A program made the position numbers and the translations under genes. This document shows, piece after piece, positions 37,171-45,238 of a stretch of DNA of 64,000 bases. The notes below the pieces were generated by a model. It was not told the DNA's origin. It saw nothing but the letters and a program-made list of their open reading frames with translations, and did no database searches. Position 1 is the stretch's first letter, and each line of letters opens with the position of its first letter. Source of the DNA: an uncultured Gemmataceae bacterium (GTDB lineage: Bacteria > Planctomycetota > Planctomycetia > Gemmatales > Gemmataceae); the NCBI GenBank assembly GCA_937923405.1, contig CALDUY010000035.1, positions 26,271 through 90,270 on the forward strand, written 5' to 3'.

Positions 37171-37197
37171 GCGGCACTGGTTGGGAGTAGCTGCAAC

Positions 37198-38859
37198 GTG
37201 AGTCCGGACCTTCAAAACGCTCTGACCGACTTCATCCCGCAAGTGGTGCCGGAAATCGTTCTCGGTGTCAGTGCTTGCGTGCTGTTCCTCGGAGCGACCT
37301 TTCGCGTCAGCCGTCACGTCTGGGGAGTCTTCGCGTTGGTGGCCTTGACGCTGGCTTCGTTCGCTCTGATTGCTACGATACGCTCTCTGCCGCTGTTCAC
37401 CGAACCGCCCACGACGTTCGACAAGTCAAAGTGGCCGCTGTACGCGGCTCCGGTTTTGTTCACCCCGTTGGCCTTGTTCTTCAAGGTGGTGGGACTGGTC
37501 ACGGGGTTTTTGCTGGTCCTGCTCAGCTGGGACGAGGGCGGCGAGGACCACGCGGGCGAGTATCACGGCTGTCTGTTGCTTTTGGTGGCCGGCATCGGCC
37601 TGGTTGGAGCGGCCAACGATCTGCTGACTTTGTTTCTGGCTCTGGAACTCATCAGCTTGCCGACCTATCTGTTGCTCTACCTGCCGCGTGCTGACGAACG
37701 CGCCCAGGAAGCCGCCATGAAATACTTCCTTTTGAGCGTTTTTTCCTCTGGATTATTGCTCTTTGGCTTCAGCTACCTCTACGGCTTGACTGGCACGACG
37801 AACATACCGGCTCTGTTGGACATGTTCGCCTCGGGCCAGGAACGGCTCGCGCCTAATCCGGAAGCCTCGACTCAGCAGCCTTGGGTGGGCGTTACTCTAC
37901 TTGCTCTGGTCATGATTGTCGCGGGGTTGGGCTTCCGCATTACTTCGGTACCGTTTCATTTCTACGCTCCCGATGTCTACCAGGGCACCACGACCCCGGC
38001 AGCGGCTTTGTTGGCCTTTGTGCCCAAGATCGTCGGCTTCGCGGCACTACTGCGGATTCTTGGCTACGTCCCGGGCCTTAGCGCGTTTGAGCGGCCGCTG
38101 GGCACGGCGATGGGCGAACAGGTACCGATGCTCTTGTGGATCATGGCTGCCGTCACCATGACGCTAGGCAACATTCTCGCTCTGTTACAAGACAACATTC
38201 GTCGACTGATTGCCTACTCCAGCGTGGCCCATGCCGGCTATATGCTCATTGGGCTGGCCGTGGTTCGCTACCTAGCCAATGCTCCTGGCGAATCAGTCGG
38301 CGGTGTCGAGGCGTTGCTGTTTTATCTCGTGGCTTATGGAGCCATGACGCTCGGCTTTTTCGCGGTGTTACACTATCTGGATTCTCCGGATCGCCCCCTC
38401 GAGTCAGTGGACGATCTTGCCGGCCTGGGTAAATCCCATCCCAGCTGTGGGCTGTTGTTGACGCTGTTTCTGCTCAGTTTGATCGGCATGCCCTTGACGG
38501 CGGGCTTCGTCGGCAAGTTTCTCATCTTCTTCGATGCCATGGGGCTGTCGTCGCAGAATGCCGAACAAGCACGGCTGTATCGCATTCTCGCACTGATCGC
38601 AGCGCTGAATGCGGCGGTTGGCGGCTGGTACTACTTGCGAATGATCGGCGTGATGTATCTCCGCGAAGCGATCGATCCTCTGCCGCGACCGCGACCAGCT
38701 CCCGTAGTGGCGACGATTGCTGTCTGCGCTACACTAACTTTGGGGTTGGGCTTATTTCCGCAATCTCTGCTGCAACTGATTCGGGATGCTTTGCCTCGGC
38801 CCAACGCCCAGCTGGTTGCGCGAGCCGCGGATGAGGGGCAGGCTGTCGCCCGTGAGTGA
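37198..38859 (+). CDS. nuoN: NADH-quinone oxidoreductase subunit N
   Basis: A 553-residue antiporter-like subunit. I assign it to NuoN rather than NuoM from FHFYAPDVYQGTTTPAAAL, NIRRLIAYSSVAHAGYMLIG and LTLFLLSLIGMPLTAGFVGK. GTG start with GGGAG about 9 bp upstream. It is the last complex I gene here. Its stop lies 6 bp from the next gene. Confidence 0.92.
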   Translation: MSPDLQNALTDFIPQVVPEIVLGVSACVLFLGATFRVSRHVWGVFALVALTLASFALIATIRSLPLFTEPPTTFDKSKWPLYAAPVLFTPLALFFKVVGLVTGFLLVLLSWDEGGEDHAGEYHGCLLLLVAGIGLVGAANDLLTLFLALELISLPTYLLLYLPRADERAQEAAMKYFLLSVFSSGLLLFGFSYLYGLTGTTNIPALLDMFASGQERLAPNPEASTQQPWVGVTLLALVMIVAGLGFRITSVPFHFYAPDVYQGTTTPAAALLAFVPKIVGFAALLRILGYVPGLSAFERPLGTAMGEQVPMLLWIMAAVTMTLGNILALLQDNIRRLIAYSSVAHAGYMLIGLAVVRYLANAPGESVGGVEALLFYLVAYGAMTLGFFAVLHYLDSPDRPLESVDDLAGLGKSHPSCGLLLTLFLLSLIGMPLTAGFVGKFLIFFDAMGLSSQNAEQARLYRILALIAALNAAVGGWYYLRMIGVMYLREAIDPLPRPRPAPVVATIAVCATLTLGLGLFPQSLLQLIRDALPRPNAQLVARAADEGQAVARE

Positions 38860-38865
38860 ACTGCT

Positions 38866-39783
38866 ATGCTGGCCGCGCGGGTGCTGGAACACTACTCCTC
38901 CGCGCTACAGGGCCGACTCGAACCCGTCAGTGGCGGCTTCAGTGGAGCGCGAGTGTGGAGGCTGTACACTCCAGCAGGGGGGTGCTGTCTACGAGCAGGT
39001 GCTCCCCACGAGACGATCCAACAAGTGCAGCAGCGGCATCGGCTCATGAGCCAAGCTCGCGAGGCTGGGTTGACGTTCGTGCCGCGAGTGTTCCAGACAT
39101 TACCAGGCACAACTTGGGTTCACGAGGCCGATCGAATCTGGGAGTTGCTGGAGTGGATGCCGGGTCAGGCCGACTTCCGCCTTGCGCCAACCGAGGAGCG
39201 GCTCTGCGACGCCACCCGGGCACTGGCACGGCTGCACCGCGTCTGGAGCAGGGACACCCGACTGGCCCATGATTGCCCAGCCATCCAGCGACGACTCGAC
39301 GGAGTAAAGATTCATGGCTCGATCGATAATCCACTGTTGCGTCGCTGGTTGCCGCGTGTGGCCGAACAGTTGCGGCCGTTTCGCGGCCCGTTTCGTCTAC
39401 AACCCTGTCTACGCGATGTCTGGCACGATCATTTACTTTTTAACGGATCGCGTTTAGTCGGTATTATTGACTATGCCGCTCTTGGATTGGATACCGTGGC
39501 GGTGGACTTGGCTCGGATGCTAGGCAGCCTGCTGGCCGACGATGAGCCGCGCTGGACCGTCGCTTTGGCGGCTTATCGGGAGATAGCGCCGCTGGCGATC
39601 GAAGAAGAACAGCTGGCTCGCGTCCTCGATCGAACGGGAGTGATCGTCGCGTGGGCCAATTGGCGACAGCGGCTGGGCGCGGCGACCCATCTGCGCGAGC
39701 AAGAATTGCGCGCTCGCATTCAAAACTGGGATGAGCGAGGGGGAATTTTCGGAAGTGGGACAGCGCTTCTCTCGAATTCATAG
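38866..39783 (+). CDS. APH-family phosphotransferase-like protein
   Basis: A 305-residue protein of the aminoglycoside/choline phosphotransferase fold: N-terminal lobe start SGGFSGARVWRL, a hinge-like IWELLEWMPG (about 91-100), catalytic segment CLRDVWHDHLLF with Asp184, and metal-binding IIDYAALGLDTVAVDLARML (Asp202). The usual HGDxHxxN has changed: the metal-binding Asn position is His (DVWHDH). The substrate is unknown, and an antibiotic-resistance role should not be assumed. It starts 6 bp after nuoN, so it may be transcribed with the complex I genes. Confidence 0.68.
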   Translation: MLAARVLEHYSSALQGRLEPVSGGFSGARVWRLYTPAGGCCLRAGAPHETIQQVQQRHRLMSQAREAGLTFVPRVFQTLPGTTWVHEADRIWELLEWMPGQADFRLAPTEERLCDATRALARLHRVWSRDTRLAHDCPAIQRRLDGVKIHGSIDNPLLRRWLPRVAEQLRPFRGPFRLQPCLRDVWHDHLLFNGSRLVGIIDYAALGLDTVAVDLARMLGSLLADDEPRWTVALAAYREIAPLAIEEEQLARVLDRTGVIVAWANWRQRLGAATHLREQELRARIQNWDERGGIFGSGTALLSNS

Positions 39784-39833
39784 CATGAGCTGGAGTAACC
39801 TACTCTATCGAGAATCACAAATGAGGTCGATCG

Positions 39834-42599
39834 ATGAGTACCGCCGCGCGAGACGCCCTGGGAGCCGATATTCGCTTGCTAGGCGATCTGCTGGGCCAGG
39901 TGATTCGCCGAGTGGCGGGACAGGCTGCGTTCGAATTGGAAGAAGAGGTTCGAGCTGCGACCAAGGCCCTGCGAGCGAGTCACTCCGTCGAGGAAGCCCG
40001 TCAGCTGTGCCGACGCTTGGAGATGTTGAGTCTGCCGGAACTGCGGCTGCTGATTCGCGCCTTCACCGTGTTTTTTGATCTGGTGAACTTGGCTGAGCAA
40101 CAAGCTCGAGTGCGGGTCTTGCGGGAACGAGCTCAGCGAGCTAGCCCGTTACCCCTCAGTGAGAGCATCGAAGCGGCCCTGCGCCAACTACGGATACGCG
40201 GCGTGACCGCTGAACAACTCGCCGGCTATCTCCGTCAAGCACAGGTCTGTCCAGTCTTCACGGCTCATCCCAGCGAGGCTCGCCGTCGCACCGTGTTGGA
40301 GAAAATCCAGCGCATCGGCGAGGATATCAACCGACTCGATCGCGTTAACCTTTCGCCCCAAGAAGTCGAATGGAGCAAGGCCGACATTGAGACTGAGATT
40401 GAGGCGTTGTGGCTGAGCGATCTAATTCGAGACACGCGCCCCACGGTGTTGGATGAGGTACGACACGGCTTGGAAGTGGTCGAACGTAGCCTGTTCGAGG
40501 TGGTGCCGCGCATCTATCGGCAAATGCGTGATGCCCTAGTACGAGTCTATCCGGAGTATAACGATCCGATACCGACGTTTCTCCGCTTTGGCAGTTGGAT
40601 CGGCGGCGATCGCGACGGCAACCCCAACGTGACTCATCTGCAAACCGGTCGAGCCATTCGCATGCAACAGGAAACGGTGCTGCGGCTGTATCAGAGTGGC
40701 ATCGACGAGTTAGGCCGACGACTGAGCATGACAGCTCAGTTCGCGCCGCCGAGTCCGGCACTGGCCGCTTCGATCGAGGCCGACTGCAAGGCCTTGCCGG
40801 AGTTGGCCTCGCTGCCACGAAACGAGCCGTATCGCCTGAAGTGCCGAGCCATCGCGGCCCGGCTAGCGCGGACACGACAGTATCTCACTCAGGTGGATTT
40901 ACGCTGGAGTGAAGGGGGCGCTTCGATTCCGGCCGAGATCTATTTGCAGGGCAAGAAATTGATTGAGGAACTGCGTCTGATGGCCGACTCGCTTCGGCAG
41001 GCGCGGGCGGCCTTGGCGGCTCAACTCGTCGAGGACGCTAGCCGACTCGTCGCGGTTTTCGGCATCCATTTATGCACGCTGGACATCCGGCAACACTCGG
41101 CCAAACATGCCGCCGCCCTGGACGAAGTCTTTCGTTGGGCCGGAGTCTGTCCAAATTATCTGCAACTCTCGCCAGAACAACGCTTCGAGTTACTGGCTCG
41201 CGAGCTGAGCAACAATCGCCCACTGATTCCGACTCATCTGCCCTTCGCCGAATCGACCGTGGAGATCATTCAGACCTTCCGTACAATTTCGGCTATTCTA
41301 GAGCGGCAATGTCCGGAATCGATTCAAACCTACATCATCAGCATGGCCACGGAGCCGGCCCATCTGCTGGAAGTGTTGTTGCTGGCTCGCGAGGCTCGTC
41401 TGTTCGCGCCGGATCAACAAATTAGTCGGCTCGATATTGTGCCGCTTTTCGAGACACTCGATGCTCTGCGTCAGGCTCGACCGATCCTCGATCAACTCTT
41501 CGCATTACCCATCTATCGGCAGCATCTAACGCTACGCGGCAATCATCAAGAGGTGATGATCGGTTACTCGGACAGCAACAAGGAATCGGGGTTCCTGATG
41601 TCGGTCTGGGCGTTGTATCGCGCGCAGATCGATTTGGTCGAAGCTGGGCGACAAGCGGGCGTGGCGGTGTCGTTCTTTCACGGGCGCGGCGGAGCCATCG
41701 GACGCGGCGGCGGTCCGGCCAATCGAGTCATCTTGGCCCAACCACCCGCCACAGTGAATGGGCACATCCGCATCACTGAACAGGGCGAAGTCATCGCCGA
41801 TCGTTACGGCCATCCGGCTATTGCCGAGCGACATCTCGAACAGGTGCTTAACGCCGTGCTGCTCTCCGGATTTCCTACCGTCAGCGAGCAACCCGCCGCG
41901 GAATGGGAACAAGTGATGGAGCAGCTGGCCGACGATGCTCGCCAACACTACCGCAGCTTGGTCTACGAGGAACCGGAGTTTCTCACCTACTTCGAATCAG
42001 CGACGCCGATTGCCGAGGTGTCGCAACTGAAACTCGGCTCTCGTCCCGCCAAGCGATCGCCATCCAGTGCCGGCATTCACGAACTGCGAGCTATTCCCTG
42101 GGTGTTCAGCTGGATGCAGAGTCGTCACACGTTACCTGGCTGGTTCGGTCTGGGCTATGCTATCGAAGCGTTTCTCAACCGCCAATCCGACGGGATGGAG
42201 TTACTCCGCACCATGTACGAACGTTGGCCGTTTTGGGCCACGACCATCGACAACGCTCAGATGATTCTTGCCAAAGCGGACATGACTATCGCTCGCTTGT
42301 ACGCTGACTTGGTCGAGGACTCAGCGGTGGGAGATCGGATCTTTTCGCGGATCAAAACCGAGTATGATCGCACTGTCGAGATGGTTTGCCAAGTCACTCA
42401 GCAACAATCGCTGTTGGAACGCATGCCCGTGTTGCAACGGTCGATTCAGCAGCGCAACCCTTACGTCGATCCGCTGAGCTACATTCAAACCGTGTTGCTG
42501 CGGCGTTTACGAGTGGCCGACGAACCGGACCAACAGTTACAGACGGGAGTGCTGGAAAGCATCAATGGTATCGCCTCCGGATTGAAGAACACGGGATAA
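39834..42599 (+). CDS. ppc: Phosphoenolpyruvate carboxylase
   Basis: A 921-residue enzyme that adds bicarbonate to PEP to give oxaloacetate, refilling the TCA cycle. Catalytic His145 is in VFTAHPSEARRRT, the second catalytic region is GYSDSNKESGFLMSVWALYR, the mobile loop FFHGRGGAIGRGGGPANRVI is intact, and the C-terminal effector-site residues end in GLKNTG. The helper sequence IGGDRDGNPNVT is also present. Full length. About 50 bp after the phosphotransferase-like gene. Confidence 0.95.
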   Translation: MSTAARDALGADIRLLGDLLGQVIRRVAGQAAFELEEEVRAATKALRASHSVEEARQLCRRLEMLSLPELRLLIRAFTVFFDLVNLAEQQARVRVLRERAQRASPLPLSESIEAALRQLRIRGVTAEQLAGYLRQAQVCPVFTAHPSEARRRTVLEKIQRIGEDINRLDRVNLSPQEVEWSKADIETEIEALWLSDLIRDTRPTVLDEVRHGLEVVERSLFEVVPRIYRQMRDALVRVYPEYNDPIPTFLRFGSWIGGDRDGNPNVTHLQTGRAIRMQQETVLRLYQSGIDELGRRLSMTAQFAPPSPALAASIEADCKALPELASLPRNEPYRLKCRAIAARLARTRQYLTQVDLRWSEGGASIPAEIYLQGKKLIEELRLMADSLRQARAALAAQLVEDASRLVAVFGIHLCTLDIRQHSAKHAAALDEVFRWAGVCPNYLQLSPEQRFELLARELSNNRPLIPTHLPFAESTVEIIQTFRTISAILERQCPESIQTYIISMATEPAHLLEVLLLAREARLFAPDQQISRLDIVPLFETLDALRQARPILDQLFALPIYRQHLTLRGNHQEVMIGYSDSNKESGFLMSVWALYRAQIDLVEAGRQAGVAVSFFHGRGGAIGRGGGPANRVILAQPPATVNGHIRITEQGEVIADRYGHPAIAERHLEQVLNAVLLSGFPTVSEQPAAEWEQVMEQLADDARQHYRSLVYEEPEFLTYFESATPIAEVSQLKLGSRPAKRSPSSAGIHELRAIPWVFSWMQSRHTLPGWFGLGYAIEAFLNRQSDGMELLRTMYERWPFWATTIDNAQMILAKADMTIARLYADLVEDSAVGDRIFSRIKTEYDRTVEMVCQVTQQQSLLERMPVLQRSIQQRNPYVDPLSYIQTVLLRRLRVADEPDQQLQTGVLESINGIASGLKNTG

Positions 42600-42653
42600 A
42601 ACCACCACACTTGCGATGTAAGTCATGATGCCCCTGCAGTGAGGTACCACCTA

Positions 42654-43874
42654 ATGTCTGCACATTCGACCGATTGTATCGTTGTAGGAGGCGGTCCCGG
42701 AGGAATGTTCGCCGCTCTCTTGCTCGCACGTCAGGGAGTACGTGTCATGCTGCTGGAGGCTCATCTGGATTTCGCGCGCGATTTTCGTGGCGATACCATC
42801 CATCCACCGACGCTGGAACTGCTCGATCGACTGGGACTAAGTCAGCCACTGCATGCTCTGCCGCATGGGGTGTTACGCCAGTTTGTCATCCATGCTGGTT
42901 CGCAAGTCTTCACGCTAGCGGATTTGTCGCGACTGCCAAGCCGATTTCCCTATATGATGTTGTTGCCGCAAGAGAAACTGCTCGACTTGCTGGCCTGTCA
43001 TGCCCAGCGTTACCCACATTTGCGAGTTCAAATGGGGGCACAAGCCAACCAGCTACTATGGGAGCAAGGTCGTGTCGTCGGAGTGACCTATCGACAAGCT
43101 GAGAGGGAACAGGTCGTCCGAGCCCCGCTCACGATCGCGGCAGATGGGCGATTTTCAAAGTTACGCAAGCTGGCTGGGCTGGAACCCATCCGCACCGCGC
43201 CGCCGATGGATATAGTTTGGTTTCGCCTGCCTCGCTATCAGACTGATCCCACTGATCAGGGAGTTGTCGTCAACCAAGGACGATTCTGTGTCCTACTAAA
43301 TCGCGAACAGCAGTGGCAGATCGGCTTTGTCATTGCCAAGGGAGGTTACCGCCAACTGCATGCGTTGGGGCTTCGCGCGTTTCGTACGGCACTGAGCGAT
43401 GTTGTGCCTTGGTTGAGTGATCGTCTTCATCTGCTCGACGATTGGTCGACACTTACTTTGCTTTCAGTGGAATCGAGTCGACTGTCTAAGTGGTATCTTC
43501 CAGGATTGCTTTTCATTGGAGATGCGGCTCACGCCATGTCGCCTGTCGGTGGGGTCGGTATTAACTACGCGGTACAGGATGCCATCGCTGCCGCTAATAT
43601 CCTCGCCGAACCGCTCCGCACGCGATCGGTGCAGATGCATCATCTTGCCGCGGTGCAGCGTCGTCGAGAGTGGCCGGTTCGCGTTATTCAGTTCATCCAA
43701 GGGATATTGCAACGTAATCTCGTTGCCGAGGCACTAGACCGAGGCAAGGCATTCCACCTACCATTACCGCTCCAGATAATATTCCGCTTGCCGATTCTAA
43801 GAGAGCTTCCAAGCCGAATCATCGGGTTAGGAGTGGGTCGAGAACGAGTCCCACCAGCTTTACCTGGTGTGTAA
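42654..43874 (+). CDS. FAD-dependent monooxygenase (aromatic hydroxylase family)
   Basis: About 406 residues of the UbiH/p-hydroxybenzoate hydroxylase type: dinucleotide-binding CIVVGGGPGGMFAALLLARQ (about 9-28), a conserved middle strand APLTIAADGRFSKLRKLAGL with the DG motif, and the second FAD motif LFIGDAAHAMSPVGGVGINY. The substrate cannot be read from the sequence; quinone biosynthesis, aromatic degradation and secondary metabolism are all possible. The ATG at 42654 is preferred over a GTG at 42639. Confidence 0.8.
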   Translation: MSAHSTDCIVVGGGPGGMFAALLLARQGVRVMLLEAHLDFARDFRGDTIHPPTLELLDRLGLSQPLHALPHGVLRQFVIHAGSQVFTLADLSRLPSRFPYMMLLPQEKLLDLLACHAQRYPHLRVQMGAQANQLLWEQGRVVGVTYRQAEREQVVRAPLTIAADGRFSKLRKLAGLEPIRTAPPMDIVWFRLPRYQTDPTDQGVVVNQGRFCVLLNREQQWQIGFVIAKGGYRQLHALGLRAFRTALSDVVPWLSDRLHLLDDWSTLTLLSVESSRLSKWYLPGLLFIGDAAHAMSPVGGVGINYAVQDAIAAANILAEPLRTRSVQMHHLAAVQRRREWPVRVIQFIQGILQRNLVAEALDRGKAFHLPLPLQIIFRLPILRELPSRIIGLGVGRERVPPALPGV

Positions 43875-43983
43875 TTTTACCGAAGCCGAAAGGTTTCGCG
43901 CCACAGCAAGAAATCAGGTCCAATTCGTGGGAACTTTCCGATTATTCCGGCCCACAGGCAAGAAAAACAAGCTATGTTTTGAA

Positions 43984-44016
43984 CGAGGAATGAGTCCTCG
44001 ATGTCCAGCGATGGAC
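43984..44016 (+). promoter_or_regulatory. Two upstream hairpins of the htrA-like leader (possible anti-P1 element)
   Basis: CGAGGA/TCCTCG (43984-43989 with 43995-44000) forms a 6-bp hairpin. GTCCA-GCGA-TGGAC (44003-44016) forms a 5-bp stem capped by a GNRA tetraloop. The 3' arm of the second hairpin (TGGAC, 44012-44016) is also the 5' strand of the long P1 helix that can sequester the start codon, so the two structures exclude each other. Confidence 0.5.
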
Positions 44017-44017
44017 C

Positions 44018-44154
44018 TTACCCCCCCAGATAAAGCCAAACCCGTCGCGAGGCGGGGACGGAAAGCCTACGGGTCTCATGGGATGACGGAAGCAGTGAGC
44101 ACTTCCTAAGCTCCCTCTGAGATGGCTGGGTTACCTAAAGGGTGATTGGCCATG
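44018..44154 (+). promoter_or_regulatory. Predicted cyclic-di-GMP-I (GEMM) riboswitch
   Basis: Core motifs in order: GATAAAGCCAAACC (44029-44042), a helix CCCGTC/GGCGGG with GCGA tetraloop (44041-44056), GACGGAAAGCC (44057-44067), a long imperfect helix (GTCTCATGGGA with TCCCTCTGAGAT) capped by GGAAG/CTTCC and containing CCTAAG, and the closing GGGTTACC (44128-44135). These follow the GEMM-I plan. Positions equivalent to Vibrio Vc2 G20, A47 and C92 are G44035, A44062 and C44134. The neighbouring 21/46 pair appears swapped from G-C to C-G (44036/44061). A closing helix pairs ATGGaCCTTACCC (44011-44023) with GGGTGAttGGCCAT (44140-44153), covering the ribosome binding site and start codon. This predicts a translational OFF switch. 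Comparison is from memory of the class, without a covariance-model search. Confidence 0.75.
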
Positions 44155-45117
44155 ATTAAGCTCTCTTCTCGCGTTGTTCTTGTTGCGCTGTTCGTCAGTG
44201 TTGCGTGCGTCACCGAGGTTCAGGCCCAATACGTTCGCAAAAACGCTATCGTCGAAGCGGTCAACAAAACCAAGGGTGGCATCGTCACTCTCAAAGTGCA
44301 ACGTGATAGTCGAGAAATCGTCGGCACCGGGGTGGTGATCGACGAGCGCGGCTTCGTCATCACCAACTATCACGTCATCAAGGGCGCGACTCGAATTCTC
44401 GCCACGTTGGCCGACAATTCCCGCTATGTTGCCTCGGTGCATGCGACCAGCGCCAAGGATGACCTAGCCATCCTTCGCCTGCCGGTCAAGCAGAAGATCA
44501 AGGCGTTGCCGGTAGCCACGGCCAGCGACGTAATGGTTGGCGAAACGATCATCGCGGTGGGTAACCCTTACGGTTTCGAGAACACAGTGTCCACAGGAAT
44601 CGTCAGTGCCCTGGGGCGTGAGATTACGGGGCCGACTGAAGAGACGATGAAGGGGCTAATTCAGCACTCCGCTAGCATCAACCCCGGAAACTCCGGTGGA
44701 CCGTTGCTGAACATCAACGGTGAACTGATCGGTATTAACGTCGCTTTGCGAGATGGCGCACAAGGGATCGCCTTCGCGATCAACGCCGAAACGGTCAAGG
44801 ACGTGTTGGCCAGCAAGCTCAGCGCCTCGAAAATCTCCCGCGTAGCGCATGGACTGAAAGTCAGTGAAGCTATCGAGGAAGAAGGGATCGATCGTCAGAA
44901 GGTTGTCGTCGAAGGGGTCGTCAATCAGGGAGCATCGGGCCTGAAGAAAGGTGATGTCATCACCCGAGTCGGGAACCTCGATCTGCGCAACCGCTTCGAC
45001 GTCGAACGGGCCTTCTGGGGCTACAAAGCTGGTGACGAGGTCAGCGCGGTTGTCGTTCGCGATGGCAAGCCGACCACGATCAAGATCACTCTGGCTGCTG
45101 CTGAGTCCCAGCGGTAA
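44152..45117 (+). CDS. Secreted HtrA/Deg-type trypsin-like serine protease with PDZ-like domain
   Basis: A 321-residue protein with a signal peptide (VVLVALFVSVACVTEVQA, cleavage near 26). Protease domain with catalytic His74 (ITNYHVI), Asp104 (AKDDLAIL) and Ser181 (NPGNSGGPL), followed by one PDZ-like domain (about 225-315; GASGLKKGDVITRVGN is the recognisable loop). HtrA proteases degrade or refold damaged envelope proteins. The ATG at 44152 is chosen because AAAGGGTGAT lies at a proper distance; this site sits inside the closing helix of the predicted riboswitch. A strong terminator follows at 45141. Confidence 0.9.
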   Translation: MIKLSSRVVLVALFVSVACVTEVQAQYVRKNAIVEAVNKTKGGIVTLKVQRDSREIVGTGVVIDERGFVITNYHVIKGATRILATLADNSRYVASVHATSAKDDLAILRLPVKQKIKALPVATASDVMVGETIIAVGNPYGFENTVSTGIVSALGREITGPTEETMKGLIQHSASINPGNSGGPLLNINGELIGINVALRDGAQGIAFAINAETVKDVLASKLSASKISRVAHGLKVSEAIEEEGIDRQKVVVEGVVNQGASGLKKGDVITRVGNLDLRNRFDVERAFWGYKAGDEVSAVVVRDGKPTTIKITLAAAESQR

Positions 45118-45140
45118 GCTTCAAAAGCGACGATAAGATA

Positions 45141-45176
45141 AAACACCCCCTTACTCTATCCAGTAAGGGGGTGTTT
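45141..45176. terminator. Strong bidirectional terminator between convergent genes
   Basis: AAACACCCCCTTACT (45141-45155) and AGTAAGGGGGTGTTT (45162-45176) form a perfect 15-bp inverted repeat with a 6-nt loop. A-rich and T-rich ends make it able to stop transcription from both the htrA-like gene (+) and the glycosyltransferase gene (-). Confidence 0.88.
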
Positions 45177-45192
45177 GTGTGTTTAGTAGGGG

Positions 45193-45238
45193 GGCAGTTC
45201 GTCGGGCAGTTTCAGTGAGGAGGCAGTTCGTCGGGCAG
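45193..45238. repeat. Short direct duplication at the 3' end of the glycosyltransferase gene
   Basis: GGCAGTTCGTCGGGCAG occurs at 45193-45209 and again at 45222-45238, 29 bp apart. The second copy encodes the last codons of the glycosyltransferase (LPDELPP); the first copy lies just after its stop codon in another frame. This looks like a small tandem duplication that included the gene end. Confidence 0.7.

Noticed and set aside
38866..39783. Aminoglycoside resistance gene.
   Set aside because: The fold matches, but the catalytic motif is altered and the context is metabolic. A resistance label is not supported.
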